DNA of 52,874 nucleotides. It comes from JAKLKS01 sp964370855 (lineage in GTDB: Bacteria; Planctomycetota; JAJSAM01; JAKLKS01). Both the position numbers and the translations under genes were made by a program. Where the stretch lies: assembly GCA_964370855.1 (NCBI GenBank), contig CAYJMF010000018.1, positions 1 to 52,874 of the forward strand. The letters are read 5' to 3'. Positions 39,520-47,734 of this stretch are shown one piece after another (within the stretch, counting starts at the first letter, position 1; each line of letters opens with the position of its first letter). The notes under the pieces are model-generated. The model was not told the origin of the DNA and did no database searches. It worked only from the letters and a program-made list of their open reading frames with translations.

Positions 39520-39945
39520 TCACCCCTCGACGGCGATGCCGCAGGAGCGGGCGGTTCCCTCGACGATGCGCATCGCCGCCTCCTCGGAGCCGGCGTTGAG
39601 GTCGTTCTTCTTGATGCGCGCGATCTCGAGGACCTGGGCCCTCGTCACCTTTCCCACGGCCTCGCGGCCCGGGGTCGCGGCGCCCTTGGCGAGCTGGGCG
39701 GCCTTCTTCAGGAGCACGCTCGCGGGGGGCGACTTGACGACGAACTCGAAGGACTTGTCCTTGTAGACCGTGATGATGATGGGCAGCACCATCCCCGGCT
39801 GGTCCTTCGTGCGGTCGTTGAACCGCTTGACGAACTCGCCGATGTTGACGCCGTGCTGGCCGAGCGCGGGGCCCACGGGCGGCGCGGGAGTCGCCTGCCC
39901 GCCCGGGCACTGCAGCTTGATGTAGGTCTTGATTTCCTTCGCCAT
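39520..39945 (-). CDS. rplK: 50S ribosomal protein L11
   Basis: 141 residues, the standard length. MAKEIKTYIKLQCPGGQATPAPPVGPALGQHGVNI start with the proline-rich thiostrepton-domain linker; C-terminal rRNA-binding domain ends MRIVEGTARSCGIAVEG. GTPase-associated region of 50S. Confidence 0.98.
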   Translation of the reverse strand: MAKEIKTYIKLQCPGGQATPAPPVGPALGQHGVNIGEFVKRFNDRTKDQPGMVLPIIITVYKDKSFEFVVKSPPASVLLKKAAQLAKGAATPGREAVGKVTRAQVLEIARIKKNDLNAGSEEAAMRIVEGTARSCGIAVEG

Positions 39946-40000
39946 GTTCGCTCCGGATTCCTGTCAGTCCGTTCGGTGACATCGCCGCGTCCGCGCCGCC

Positions 40001-40018
40001 CCCCGCGACCGCGCGGGG
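40001..40018 (-). other. Hairpin after nusG
   Basis: Perfect 7-bp stem CCCCGCG/CGCGGGG with a 4-nt loop, seven bases after the nusG stop. No U-run. It separates nusG from rplK. Confidence 0.35.
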
Positions 40019-40025
40019 AGCCCCG

Positions 40026-40565
40026 TCAGACGGGCTCCACCTGCCAGTACTCGAGGTCCACGGGGGTCGGCCGGCCGAAGATCGTGACGATGACGCGCAC
40101 GATCCCCTTGGTCGGGTTGACCTCCTCGACGATCCCCTCGAAGTTCTCGAAGGGCCCCTCCTTCACCTTGACGCTGTCGCCCTTCTGGAAGTCGATCTTC
40201 AGCTTCGGCTTCTCGGCCCCGGTCTGCATCTCGCCGAGGAGCTTCTCGACCTCGTGGGGCTCCATGAGCGTCGGCTTGCCGTGGGCCCCCAGGAAGTCCC
40301 CCACGCCCGGCGTGTCGCGGATCACGTACCAGACGTCGTCCGTCATCTCCATCTGGAGGACCAGGTAGCCGGGGAAGATCTTCCTGCGGGTCACGCGGCG
40401 CTTGCCGCCCTTGATCTCGGAGACCGTCTCGGTGGGGACGAGGACCCGCTCGACGCGGTCCCCGAGCCCCGCGGCCTTGATGCGCCGCTCGATGGCCTCG
40501 CGGATCTTGTCCTCGCGTCCGCTCTGGACCCGGAGGACGAACCACTGCATCGCTTCCGTCGCCAT
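40026..40565 (-). CDS. nusG: Transcription termination/antitermination protein NusG
   Basis: 179 residues. N-terminal NGN domain (MQWFVLRVQSGREDKIREAIERR, FPGYLVLQMEMTDDVWYVIRDTPGV) and C-terminal KOW (GDSVKVKEGPFENFEGIVEEVNPTKG). Binds RNA polymerase beta' clamp and couples to Rho or S10. Seven bases downstream of secE. Confidence 0.98.
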   Translation of the reverse strand: MATEAMQWFVLRVQSGREDKIREAIERRIKAAGLGDRVERVLVPTETVSEIKGGKRRVTRRKIFPGYLVLQMEMTDDVWYVIRDTPGVGDFLGAHGKPTLMEPHEVEKLLGEMQTGAEKPKLKIDFQKGDSVKVKEGPFENFEGIVEEVNPTKGIVRVIVTIFGRPTPVDLEYWQVEPV

Positions 40566-40572
40566 GGATCTC

Positions 40573-41109
40573 CTAGAGGGGCAGCCCCGTCAACAGCTCC
40601 AGCATCCGCGTGATGACCTGGTCGAAGATCATCAGCACGGCCGTGAAGATCAGCACCGTCACCGCCACCACCTTCGTCGCGCTCCAGGCCTCGTCCCGAC
40701 CGGGCCAGGAGACCTTCTTCATCTCGGTTTCCGTCTCGATCAGCAGGTCCGCCAGCCAGGGGCGCTGCAGGTACCAGGCCACGAAGACCCAGCCCGCCGC
40801 GGCGACCACCGCCCCGATCACGACGGACCAGCTGAGCGCCAGTCCCACCAGGGGCAGGTGGCTGACCGGCGAATTCTCGAGGATCGGGGAACGGAGGGCG
40901 CCGAAGCCCTGCAGCCAGACCCAGAGATCGCGGCCGCCCCAGAGTGCGAACAGGACGCCCGTCCAGTAGGCGATCCTCCTCGTCAGGCCGCCCTGCCCGG
41001 CCTTGTACGGACGGCGGAGACCGGCGATGAAACCGCCGGCGCCGCCCTCGGCCGAACCGCCGGGCCCGTCGACCGGCCTATCCACTGTCTTGACCCCCGT
41101 CGCCAGCAA
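40573..41109 (-). CDS. secE: Preprotein translocase subunit SecE, extended three-helix form
   Basis: 178 residues against ~60-65 for the minimal form. Canonical SecE is at about 118-178 (LIETETEMKKVSWPGRDEAWSATKVV, then the final membrane helix). Two extra membrane helices lie upstream (about 46-68 and 86-112), plus a Gly-rich N-terminus. TTG start with GGAG six bases upstream. E. coli SecE also has two extra helices but is ~127 residues. Follows tRNA-Trp and precedes nusG, as usual. Confidence 0.95.
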   Translation of the reverse strand: MLATGVKTVDRPVDGPGGSAEGGAGGFIAGLRRPYKAGQGGLTRRIAYWTGVLFALWGGRDLWVWLQGFGALRSPILENSPVSHLPLVGLALSWSVVIGAVVAAAGWVFVAWYLQRPWLADLLIETETEMKKVSWPGRDEAWSATKVVAVTVLIFTAVLMIFDQVITRMLELLTGLPL

Positions 41110-41165
41110 GCGAGTCTCCGTTCCCGAATTCCGTCCCGAACCGCGTCACCGGCCCTCTTCATGGT

Positions 41166-41241
41166 TGGCAGGCCGGGAGGGATTCGAACCCCCAACCCGC
41201 TGATTTGGAATCAGCTGCTCTACCGTTGGAGCTACCGGCCT
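41166..41241 (-). tRNA. tRNA-Trp (anticodon CCA)
   Basis: 76 bases with encoded CCA. Acceptor AGGCCGG/CCGGCCT, discriminator G, anticodon stem GCTGA/TCAGC with loop TTCCAAA (anticodon CCA), T-loop TTCGAAT. Between rpmG and secE, the common bacterial location. Confidence 0.97.
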
Positions 41242-41277
41242 GCGCTTTCCGGCCGCGCCGGGAGGGCGCGACCGGGC

Positions 41278-41445
41278 CTACTTCTTCTTCTCCTTGTGGA
41301 GCTCGTGCTTCCGGCACCGGGGGCAGTACTTCTGGAGGTCCACCTTGTAGGTCTGCCCCTTCACGCGCTTCTGCGTCCGGTAGTTCCGGTTCCCGCAGAT
41401 GGAGCACTCGAGGCTCACGTAGTCTCTCGCCTCAGACCTGGCCAT
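41278..41445 (-). CDS. rpmG: 50S ribosomal protein L33, zinc-binding form
   Basis: 55 residues read from the minus strand (MARSEARDYVSLECSICGNR start, ends HELHKEKKK). Zinc ligands C14, C17, C41 and C44, the C+ form. Located between tuf and tRNA-Trp, typical. A tRNA-like gene follows 36 bases downstream. Confidence 0.96.
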   Translation of the reverse strand: MARSEARDYVSLECSICGNRNYRTQKRVKGQTYKVDLQKYCPRCRKHELHKEKKK

Positions 41446-41551
41446 GGCTGACCGCCTCCCTCAGACCGGCGGGACCCCGGTTCCGGGGCCCCCTCTAGAT
41501 TTCCGTCCCGACCGGCGGGCCGCCTCGCGGCCGGCCCGCACCCGCCTCCGG

Positions 41552-42763
<1,212 letters not shown>

Positions 42764-42908
42764 CGGGCGATCCTCCTCCGTGCTGCTTGTTTACCGTTCG
42801 TTCCGGTTCGACGACCCGGTGCGGCACCGCCGCACCGCCGCCACATCCCTTCGCCCCGGGGGCCTCCCCCGGGGATTGCCGCGCGTCCCGTCTGCGACCG
42901 GCCTCGTC

Positions 42909-42935
42909 CCTTCCGGGGGCGATGCCTCCGGAAGG
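42909..42935 (-). other. Strong hairpin between tRNA-Thr and tuf
   Basis: The stem CCTTCCGG/CCGGAAGG continues inward with GGC/GCC and one G-T pair, a 12-bp stem with a 3-nt loop, eleven bases after the tRNA-Thr CCA. A second 9-bp stem (CCCCGGGGG/CCCCCGGGG, 42854-42874) lies further toward tuf. Probably a tRNA processing or partial-termination structure. Confidence 0.45.
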
Positions 42936-42946
42936 AGCGGGGCCTG

Positions 42947-43022
42947 TGGAGCTGCAGTCGGGATTTGAACCCGAGACCTCGTCCTTACCAAGGACGTGCT
43001 CTACCGGCTGAGCTACTGCAGC
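42947..43022 (-). tRNA. tRNA-Thr (anticodon GGT)
   Basis: 76 bases with encoded CCA. Acceptor GCTGCAG/CTGCAGC, discriminator T, anticodon stem CGTCC/GGACG with loop TTGGTAA (anticodon GGT), T-loop TTCAAAT. In the tRNA-Gly/Thr/tuf operon. Confidence 0.97.
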
Positions 43023-43152
43023 GCCGTCCTGCCAGATCCTGTACGAGCCAAAGAGCGACGCCCCGTCGGCGTCCCGACCGCTTCCCGTCCGTCCGACCCG
43101 GCCCGTCCGTCCCGCCCCGTCAGTCCCGTCCGTCCCGTTCACGCGGGCGGCC

Positions 43153-43226
43153 TGGAGCGGGAGACGGGAATCGAACCCGCGTATCCGGCTTGGAAGGCCG
43201 GGGCTCTGCCATTGAGCTACTCCCGC
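43153..43226 (-). tRNA. tRNA-Gly (anticodon TCC)
   Basis: 74 bases with encoded CCA. Acceptor GCGGGAG/CTCCCGC, anticodon stem CCGGC/GCCGG with loop CTTCCAA (anticodon TCC), T-loop TTCGATT. First gene of the tRNA-tuf operon. Confidence 0.97.
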
Positions 43227-43249
43227 CCGTGCCGGCTCCGCCGCCCGGC

Positions 43250-43318
43250 TTCCCGCGTTCCCGGGCCCCGGCGGCTTCCGGACCACCGGAAACCGTACGG
43301 ACCCCGGGAACGCGGGAA
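43250..43318 (-). other. 16-bp inverted repeat with nested hairpin in tRNA-tuf leader
   Basis: TTCCCGCGTTCCCGGG (43250-43265) is perfectly complementary to 43303-43318. The 37-base loop contains a second hairpin, TTCCGG-ACCA-CCGGAA (43276-43291). It lies between the predicted promoter and tRNA-Gly, so the RNA leader would be a long stem. Possible role in processing or control; function unknown. Confidence 0.6.
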
Positions 43319-43347
43319 CGGACCCCGGAATCGTCGTGAAGCGGGCA

Positions 43348-43375
43348 AGTCTACGCTTCCCGGGGGGAGGGTCAA
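43348..43375 (-). promoter_or_regulatory. Predicted tRNA-tuf operon promoter
   Basis: Minus strand TTGACC (43375-43370), 16-nt spacer, TAGACT (43353-43348). The -35 matches the consensus at five of six positions. It gives transcripts starting near 43341, reading tRNA-Gly, tRNA-Thr, tuf and onward. Confidence 0.65.
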
Positions 43376-43409
43376 CATTAAACGGGGCCCCGGGGAAGGA
43401 CCGGGAAGC

Positions 43410-43877
43410 CTAGACCTCCCTCGCCACCGCCGGCGCCCGCCCCCCCTCCCGGTCCATCCTCCCGGCGAGGTCCCGCAGGGTGTACCCGTCGAGGACCCCG
43501 TGCACCTTCCCGGCGATGTCCGACCAGAACTCGAGGATCCCGCAGGAGGAGCCCTCGTGGACGCACTCCGTGCGGGTGCCCGTGTAGGCGGCGCAGAGGC
43601 GCTCGAGGAGGGGCTCCCCCAGGGCCCGGGAGACGTCCCCCATGGTCATGGCCTCCGGGGGCCGCGTGAGGAGGAATCCCCCCCGGCTCCCCCGGACGCT
43701 GCTCACGAGGCCGGCGTGGCGGAGCCTCACGAGGAGCTGGGTCACGTACTCCACGGTGAGCCCCTCGGCCTCGGCGATCTCACGGGCGGAGACGGGGGGC
43801 CCCAGCACGCCGTTCCCCCGCCGCGCGAGATGCACGAGGCACCGCAGTCCGTACTCCTCGAGGGCCGTGATCTTCAT
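43410..43877 (-). CDS. Rrf2-family (IscR-like) Fe-S-sensing repressor
   Basis: 155 residues. N-terminal winged helix (MKITALEEYGLRCLVHLARR, VSAREIAEAEGLTVEYVTQLLVRLRHAGLV, VRGSRGGFLL). Candidate Fe-S ligands C95, C105 and C112, though spacing differs from IscR (x9 and x6 instead of x5 and x5). It ends the suf operon, so its own product likely monitors cluster supply. A matching IscR-like site is at the suf promoter. Whether it is IscR- or SufR-like cannot be settled from sequence alone. Confidence 0.92.
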   Translation of the reverse strand: MKITALEEYGLRCLVHLARRGNGVLGPPVSAREIAEAEGLTVEYVTQLLVRLRHAGLVSSVRGSRGGFLLTRPPEAMTMGDVSRALGEPLLERLCAAYTGTRTECVHEGSSCGILEFWSDIAGKVHGVLDGYTLRDLAGRMDREGGRAPAVAREV

Positions 43878-43916
43878 GGGCTTCTCCCGTCCCTCGCCCC
43901 CCTCGGGGGGCGGGGT

Positions 43917-44309
43917 CTACCAGATGCCGAGCTTCTCCTTGGCCTCGTCGGAGGCCATCTTCACGGGATCCCAGGGCGGGTCCCAGACGAGCTGGACGTG
44001 CACGTCGGCGATGCCCGGGACGTGCCTCGCCGCCCCGTCCACGGCCGCCATGAGCTCGGGGCCGATGGGGCAGCCCGGGCTCGTGAGGGTCATCCTCACC
44101 TCCGCGCGGGCGCCGTCCTCCGTCAGGTCCACCCCGTAGACGAGCCCGAGGTCCACGACGGAGATCATGAGTTCCGGGTCCTGGACCGGACGGATGGCCT
44201 CCATGACCCGTTCCTTCGTGGGGCGGCCCGCGGAGGAGGCGGCGGGGAGGGACTCCGCCCCCGCCGCCCCCGCCCCGTCCCCCGCCGCTGCGCCTTCGTT
44301 GCCGATCAT
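43917..44309 (-). CDS. sufT: SufT-like MIP18/DUF59 Fe-S maturation protein
   Basis: 130 residues. The first ~27 are Ala/Gly-rich and low complexity. The DUF59 core has VQDPELMISVVDLGLVYGV and MTLTSPGCPIGPELM (the conserved Cys) and ends WDPPWDPVKMASDEAKEKLGIW. Helps Fe-S insertion into target proteins. ATG overlaps the sufU stop (ATGA). Confidence 0.9.
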   Translation of the reverse strand: MIGNEGAAAGDGAGAAGAESLPAASSAGRPTKERVMEAIRPVQDPELMISVVDLGLVYGVDLTEDGARAEVRMTLTSPGCPIGPELMAAVDGAARHVPGIADVHVQLVWDPPWDPVKMASDEAKEKLGIW

Positions 44310-44821
44310 CGGAAGCCTCCCGCGGCGGAGTCCGCCGCATTCCCGGGCCCGGAGCCCGCCTCCTCGGTGCTGACCGTGGCGGGCGCCGTCCCGCCCGGGG
44401 GGGCCTCCCGGGAGAGGGCCTCCATGAGGGTGGTCCATGGCAGGAGCGCGCACTTCACGCGGACGGGGAACTTCGAAACCCCCTCGAGGGCCTCGATGTC
44501 CCCGAGGTCCATGCCGGGGGCCCTGCCCCTGCCCTGCAGCATGCACTTCACGGCGGCCTCCAGGGCCCGGACCTCCTCGAGGCTCCGGTCCTCCACCTCC
44601 CCCGCCATCATGGAGCCCGAGGCCACGGAGATGGAGCAGCCCCGGCCGCGGAAGGAGACCTTCTTCACCCGCCCCCCCTCCAGCGCCAGGGCGACGGTGC
44701 ACTCGTCCCCGCAGAGGGGGTTCTGCCCCTCGGCGTGGCGGTCGGGCCTCTCCAGGGGGGCCGAACCGCGGGGATTGCGGTAGTGGTCGAGGATGAGCTC
44801 GCGGTAGAGGTCATCGAGCAT
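44306..44821 (-). CDS. sufU: SufU-type Fe-S assembly protein
   Basis: 171 residues. Zinc/scaffold residues C37, D39 (NPLCGD), C62 (GRGCSIS) and C124 (RVKCALLPW) follow the SufU pattern, with the insertion between them (EVRALEAAV region). Accepts persulfide sulfur from SufS. The C-terminal ~30 residues are a Gly/Ser/Ala tail. Two bases after sufS, overlapping sufT. Confidence 0.93.
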   Translation of the reverse strand: MLDDLYRELILDHYRNPRGSAPLERPDRHAEGQNPLCGDECTVALALEGGRVKKVSFRGRGCSISVASGSMMAGEVEDRSLEEVRALEAAVKCMLQGRGRAPGMDLGDIEALEGVSKFPVRVKCALLPWTTLMEALSREAPPGGTAPATVSTEEAGSGPGNAADSAAGGFR

Positions 44822-44823
44822 CG

Positions 44824-46140
44824 TCAGATCCCCAGGTGCTTTCCCTTGGGACCCGGGGCGAGCATCTCCCGGGCCCGGAGGACGGCTCGCACGAGGGCGT
44901 CCACGTCCTCCTCGGTGTTGTAGAGGTAGAAGGAGGCCCGGGCCGTGGCCACCACCCCGTTGCGGGCCATGAGGGGTTGTGCGCAGTGGTGGCCGGCGCG
45001 GATGGCCACGCCGTCGGCGTCCAGCAGCTGGGCGAGGTCGTGGGGATGGACGTCGTCCATCCAGAAGGAGACGACCCCGGGCCGGGCCGCCGGGTCCCTC
45101 GGCCCGAAGACACGGATCCCGCCGAGACCCGCCAGCATCTCCATGCAGCGGGCCGTGAGGCGGATCTCGTGGGCCCGGAGCGCCGGGGCCCCGATGGCCT
45201 CGAGGTAGTCGATGGCGGCGTGGAGCCCCGCGGCGTCGGCGACGGAGGGGGTCCCCGCCTCCCAGAGCCAGGGGGCGTCGTTCCACGTGGCCCCCGTCAG
45301 GGTCACCCTGCGGACCATCTCGCCGCCGAAGAGGAAGGGCGGCAGGTCGGAGCGGCCGTCGGCGGAGAGGGCCAGCACGCCGATGCCCATGGGACCGCAC
45401 ATCTTGTGGCCGGAGAAGGCGGTGAAGTCCGCCCCCCACCGGGCGACGTCCACGTCCGCCGTGGGCGCCGCCTGGGCGGCGTCCACGAGGACCCGGGCGC
45501 CCACGGAGCGGGCCTCGGCGGCGAGCTCCGCGACGGGGTTCTCGGTGCCCAGCACGTTGGACTTGGCCGTGAAGGCGACGAGCCGCGTGCGGGGGCCCAG
45601 CGCCGCCCTGTAGGCCTCCCGGTCGAGGAACCCCTCGTCGGTGACGCGCACCGCACGGAGCACCGCCCCCTTCGCCCGGCAGATCTCCTGCCAGGGGACC
45701 AGGTTGCTGTGGTGCTCCATCTCCGTGACCACGACCTCGTCGCCGGGGCCGAGGTGGGAGCCCCCCCAGGCCCGGGCCACGAGGTTGATGGCCTCCGTGG
45801 CGTTGCGGGTGAAGACCAGGTGGTCGGGGCCCGGCGCGCGGCAGAAGCGGGCCGCGGCGGCGCGGGCGTCCTCGTAGGCCCGCGTCGCCGCCTCGGCCAG
45901 GCGGTGGAGCCCGCGGTGGACGTTGGCGTTCTCCTCCTCGTAGTACCGGACGATGCGGGCGATGACGGAGCGCGGCTTCTGCGTCGTGGCGGCGTTGTCC
46001 AGGTAGACGAGGGGCGGGAGGCCGGGGCGCGGGGCGAGGATGGGGAAGTCCGCCTTGAGGCGAAGGGGATCGAGGACCGGGGCGGGGGCGGGGGCGGCGG
46101 CCCTCGGGGCGGCGGCGGTGCCCGCGGGAAGGCCGTTCAC
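44824..46140 (-). CDS. sufS: Cysteine desulfurase SufS
   Basis: 438 residues. PLP enzyme supplying sulfur from cysteine. PLP-binding K246 in FSGHKMCGP, and the persulfide cysteine C386 in RAGHHCAQPL. The first ~20 residues are a low-complexity Ala/Pro extension. The GTG start overlaps the Rieske gene stop (GTGA). SufS type rather than IscS is clear from the HKMCGPMGIGVL and RAGHHC context. Confidence 0.95.
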   Translation of the reverse strand: MNGLPAGTAAAPRAAAPAPAPVLDPLRLKADFPILAPRPGLPPLVYLDNAATTQKPRSVIARIVRYYEEENANVHRGLHRLAEAATRAYEDARAAAARFCRAPGPDHLVFTRNATEAINLVARAWGGSHLGPGDEVVVTEMEHHSNLVPWQEICRAKGAVLRAVRVTDEGFLDREAYRAALGPRTRLVAFTAKSNVLGTENPVAELAAEARSVGARVLVDAAQAAPTADVDVARWGADFTAFSGHKMCGPMGIGVLALSADGRSDLPPFLFGGEMVRRVTLTGATWNDAPWLWEAGTPSVADAAGLHAAIDYLEAIGAPALRAHEIRLTARCMEMLAGLGGIRVFGPRDPAARPGVVSFWMDDVHPHDLAQLLDADGVAIRAGHHCAQPLMARNGVVATARASFYLYNTEEDVDALVRAVLRAREMLAPGPKGKHLGI

Positions 46141-46466
46141 AGGTCCACCGCGTCCACGAGCACCCGCCCCTCCTCCTCCCGGACGGCCACGGAGAGGATG
46201 GGGGAGACCGCGGGCATCCGGAGGACGGAGCCGTCCCGCACGTCGAAGCGGGCGCCGTGCCGGGGACAGACGAGGGCGCAGCCCTCGAGGACCCCCTCGC
46301 CGAGGGAGCCGTCGTCGTGGCTGCAGCGATCCTCCACGGCGTGGAGCCGCCCCCCCACCCGGGCCATCACGAGGGGGAAGCCGTCCACGATGAACGTGCC
46401 GTGGAACCCCTCCGCAAGGGCCGCCGCCCCGGGGACCTCGACCCAGCGGGAAGCGCCGCCCCCCAT
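46137..46466 (-). CDS. Rieske-type ferredoxin
   Basis: 109 residues. Ligands C48 and H50 (CSH) and C67 and H70 (CPRH) bind a Rieske 2Fe-2S cluster. No transmembrane segment, so a soluble electron carrier, as in dioxygenase and suf-associated forms. In operon between sufD (two bases) and sufS (overlap). It may supply electrons for assembly, which is inference. Confidence 0.92.
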   Translation of the reverse strand: MGGGASRWVEVPGAAALAEGFHGTFIVDGFPLVMARVGGRLHAVEDRCSHDDGSLGEGVLEGCALVCPRHGARFDVRDGSVLRMPAVSPILSVAVREEEGRVLVDAVDL

Positions 46467-46468
46467 CC

Positions 46469-47719
46469 TCAGCCCCCCAGGCGCCGCAGGGCCACGGCGC
46501 GGAGCGCCCCGGCGAGGTCCTCCCCGGGCACCCGGGCGAAGACGGGCTCGAGGAAGCCGAGCACGATGACGCGCTCCGCGTCCTCCTCGAGGAGGCCGCG
46601 GCTGCGGAGGTAGAAGAGCTGGGCCGGGTCCACGGGTCCCGTGGCGGCGGCGTGGGAGCACATGACCTCGTGGGTGAGGATCTCCAGCTCGGGGATGGAG
46701 TCCGCCCGGGCCCGCTCCGAGAGGAGGAGGTTGCGGTTCTCCTGGCGCGCCTCGCAGTGGGGGGCGTCGTGGGCGATGACGAGGCGCCCCGTGTAGGAGG
46801 CGCGGGCGCGGTCCCGGAGGGCGACGCGGACGAGGAGGTCGCTGGCCGTGCGCGGGGCCTCGTGGTCCTGGAGGATGTGGAGGTCCGACTGCTGGCGGCC
46901 GGCGCCGAAGACCGCGCCGAGGACCTCGCTGCGGGAGCCGGGGCCGGCCAGCACGGCGCTGGCCTCGGTCTTGGAGAGGGCGCCGCCGAGGGTGACGGTC
47001 ACGGAGGTGAGGGAGGAGCCGGCCTCGAGGCGGGCCCTCTGCACGAGGGAGGCGCGGACCCGGTCGCCGAGGGTGTTCACGACGGTGTGCACGAGCCGGG
47101 CCCCGGGGCCGAGGAGGACCTCGGTGACGGAATGGATCATCCCCTCGGCCCCTTCCTCGCTCTCGTGCTCCTCGACGAGGGCGGCCTCCGCCCCCTCCTC
47201 CACCACGACGAGGGAGCGGGGGAAGGAGACCGTGCCCGTGGCGCCGGCCCGATGCACCAGGGAGACCGGTGCCTCCGTCCGCAGGCCGCGGGGGAAGCGG
47301 ACGAAGGCGCCGCCGGAGAACAGGGCCAGGTTCAGCGCCTCGAAGGGCCCCTTCCCGGCGAAGGAGAGGGAGCCGAGGAGGTCCGGGGCGCCCGCGGCGG
47401 AGGCGAGGTCGGAGATCTCGACGCCCGGGGGGACCGTCCCCGCGGCGCCTCCGCCGCCGAGGAGGCCGGGGCGGAGGAGGGCGCAGGCGGGGAGCCCGGA
47501 GCCGGGGGCGGCGACCACGGGAGCGAGACCCCCGGGGAGGAGCCGCGCGGGGTCGGTGTAACGCCAGAGGTGCCGGGCGCGGTCCGGGGGCGGGGCCGCG
47601 AGGAAGGCATCGAAGGCCGCGCGGCGGCGGGCCCCGAGCGCGGCGGGCCCGGATCGGGCGAGGGCCTCCAGGGCGGGGGAGAGGGAGGCGGCGAGGGGGT
47701 CGGCCAGGGTCCCGGTCAT
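46469..47719 (-). CDS. sufD: SufD, Fe-S scaffold subunit
   Basis: 416 residues. The C-terminal half is a SufBD beta-helix, with RDRARASYTGRLVIAHDAPHCEARQENRNLLLSERARADSIPELEI and HAAATGPVDPAQLFYLRSRGLLEEDAERVIVLGFLEPV (read in parts), paralogous to SufB. It pairs with SufB and SufC. N-terminal part diverges, as usual. Confidence 0.93.
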   Translation of the reverse strand: MTGTLADPLAASLSPALEALARSGPAALGARRRAAFDAFLAAPPPDRARHLWRYTDPARLLPGGLAPVVAAPGSGLPACALLRPGLLGGGGAAGTVPPGVEISDLASAAGAPDLLGSLSFAGKGPFEALNLALFSGGAFVRFPRGLRTEAPVSLVHRAGATGTVSFPRSLVVVEEGAEAALVEEHESEEGAEGMIHSVTEVLLGPGARLVHTVVNTLGDRVRASLVQRARLEAGSSLTSVTVTLGGALSKTEASAVLAGPGSRSEVLGAVFGAGRQQSDLHILQDHEAPRTASDLLVRVALRDRARASYTGRLVIAHDAPHCEARQENRNLLLSERARADSIPELEILTHEVMCSHAAATGPVDPAQLFYLRSRGLLEEDAERVIVLGFLEPVFARVPGEDLAGALRAVALRRLGG

Positions 47720-47734
47720 GGTCGGATTCCGCCG

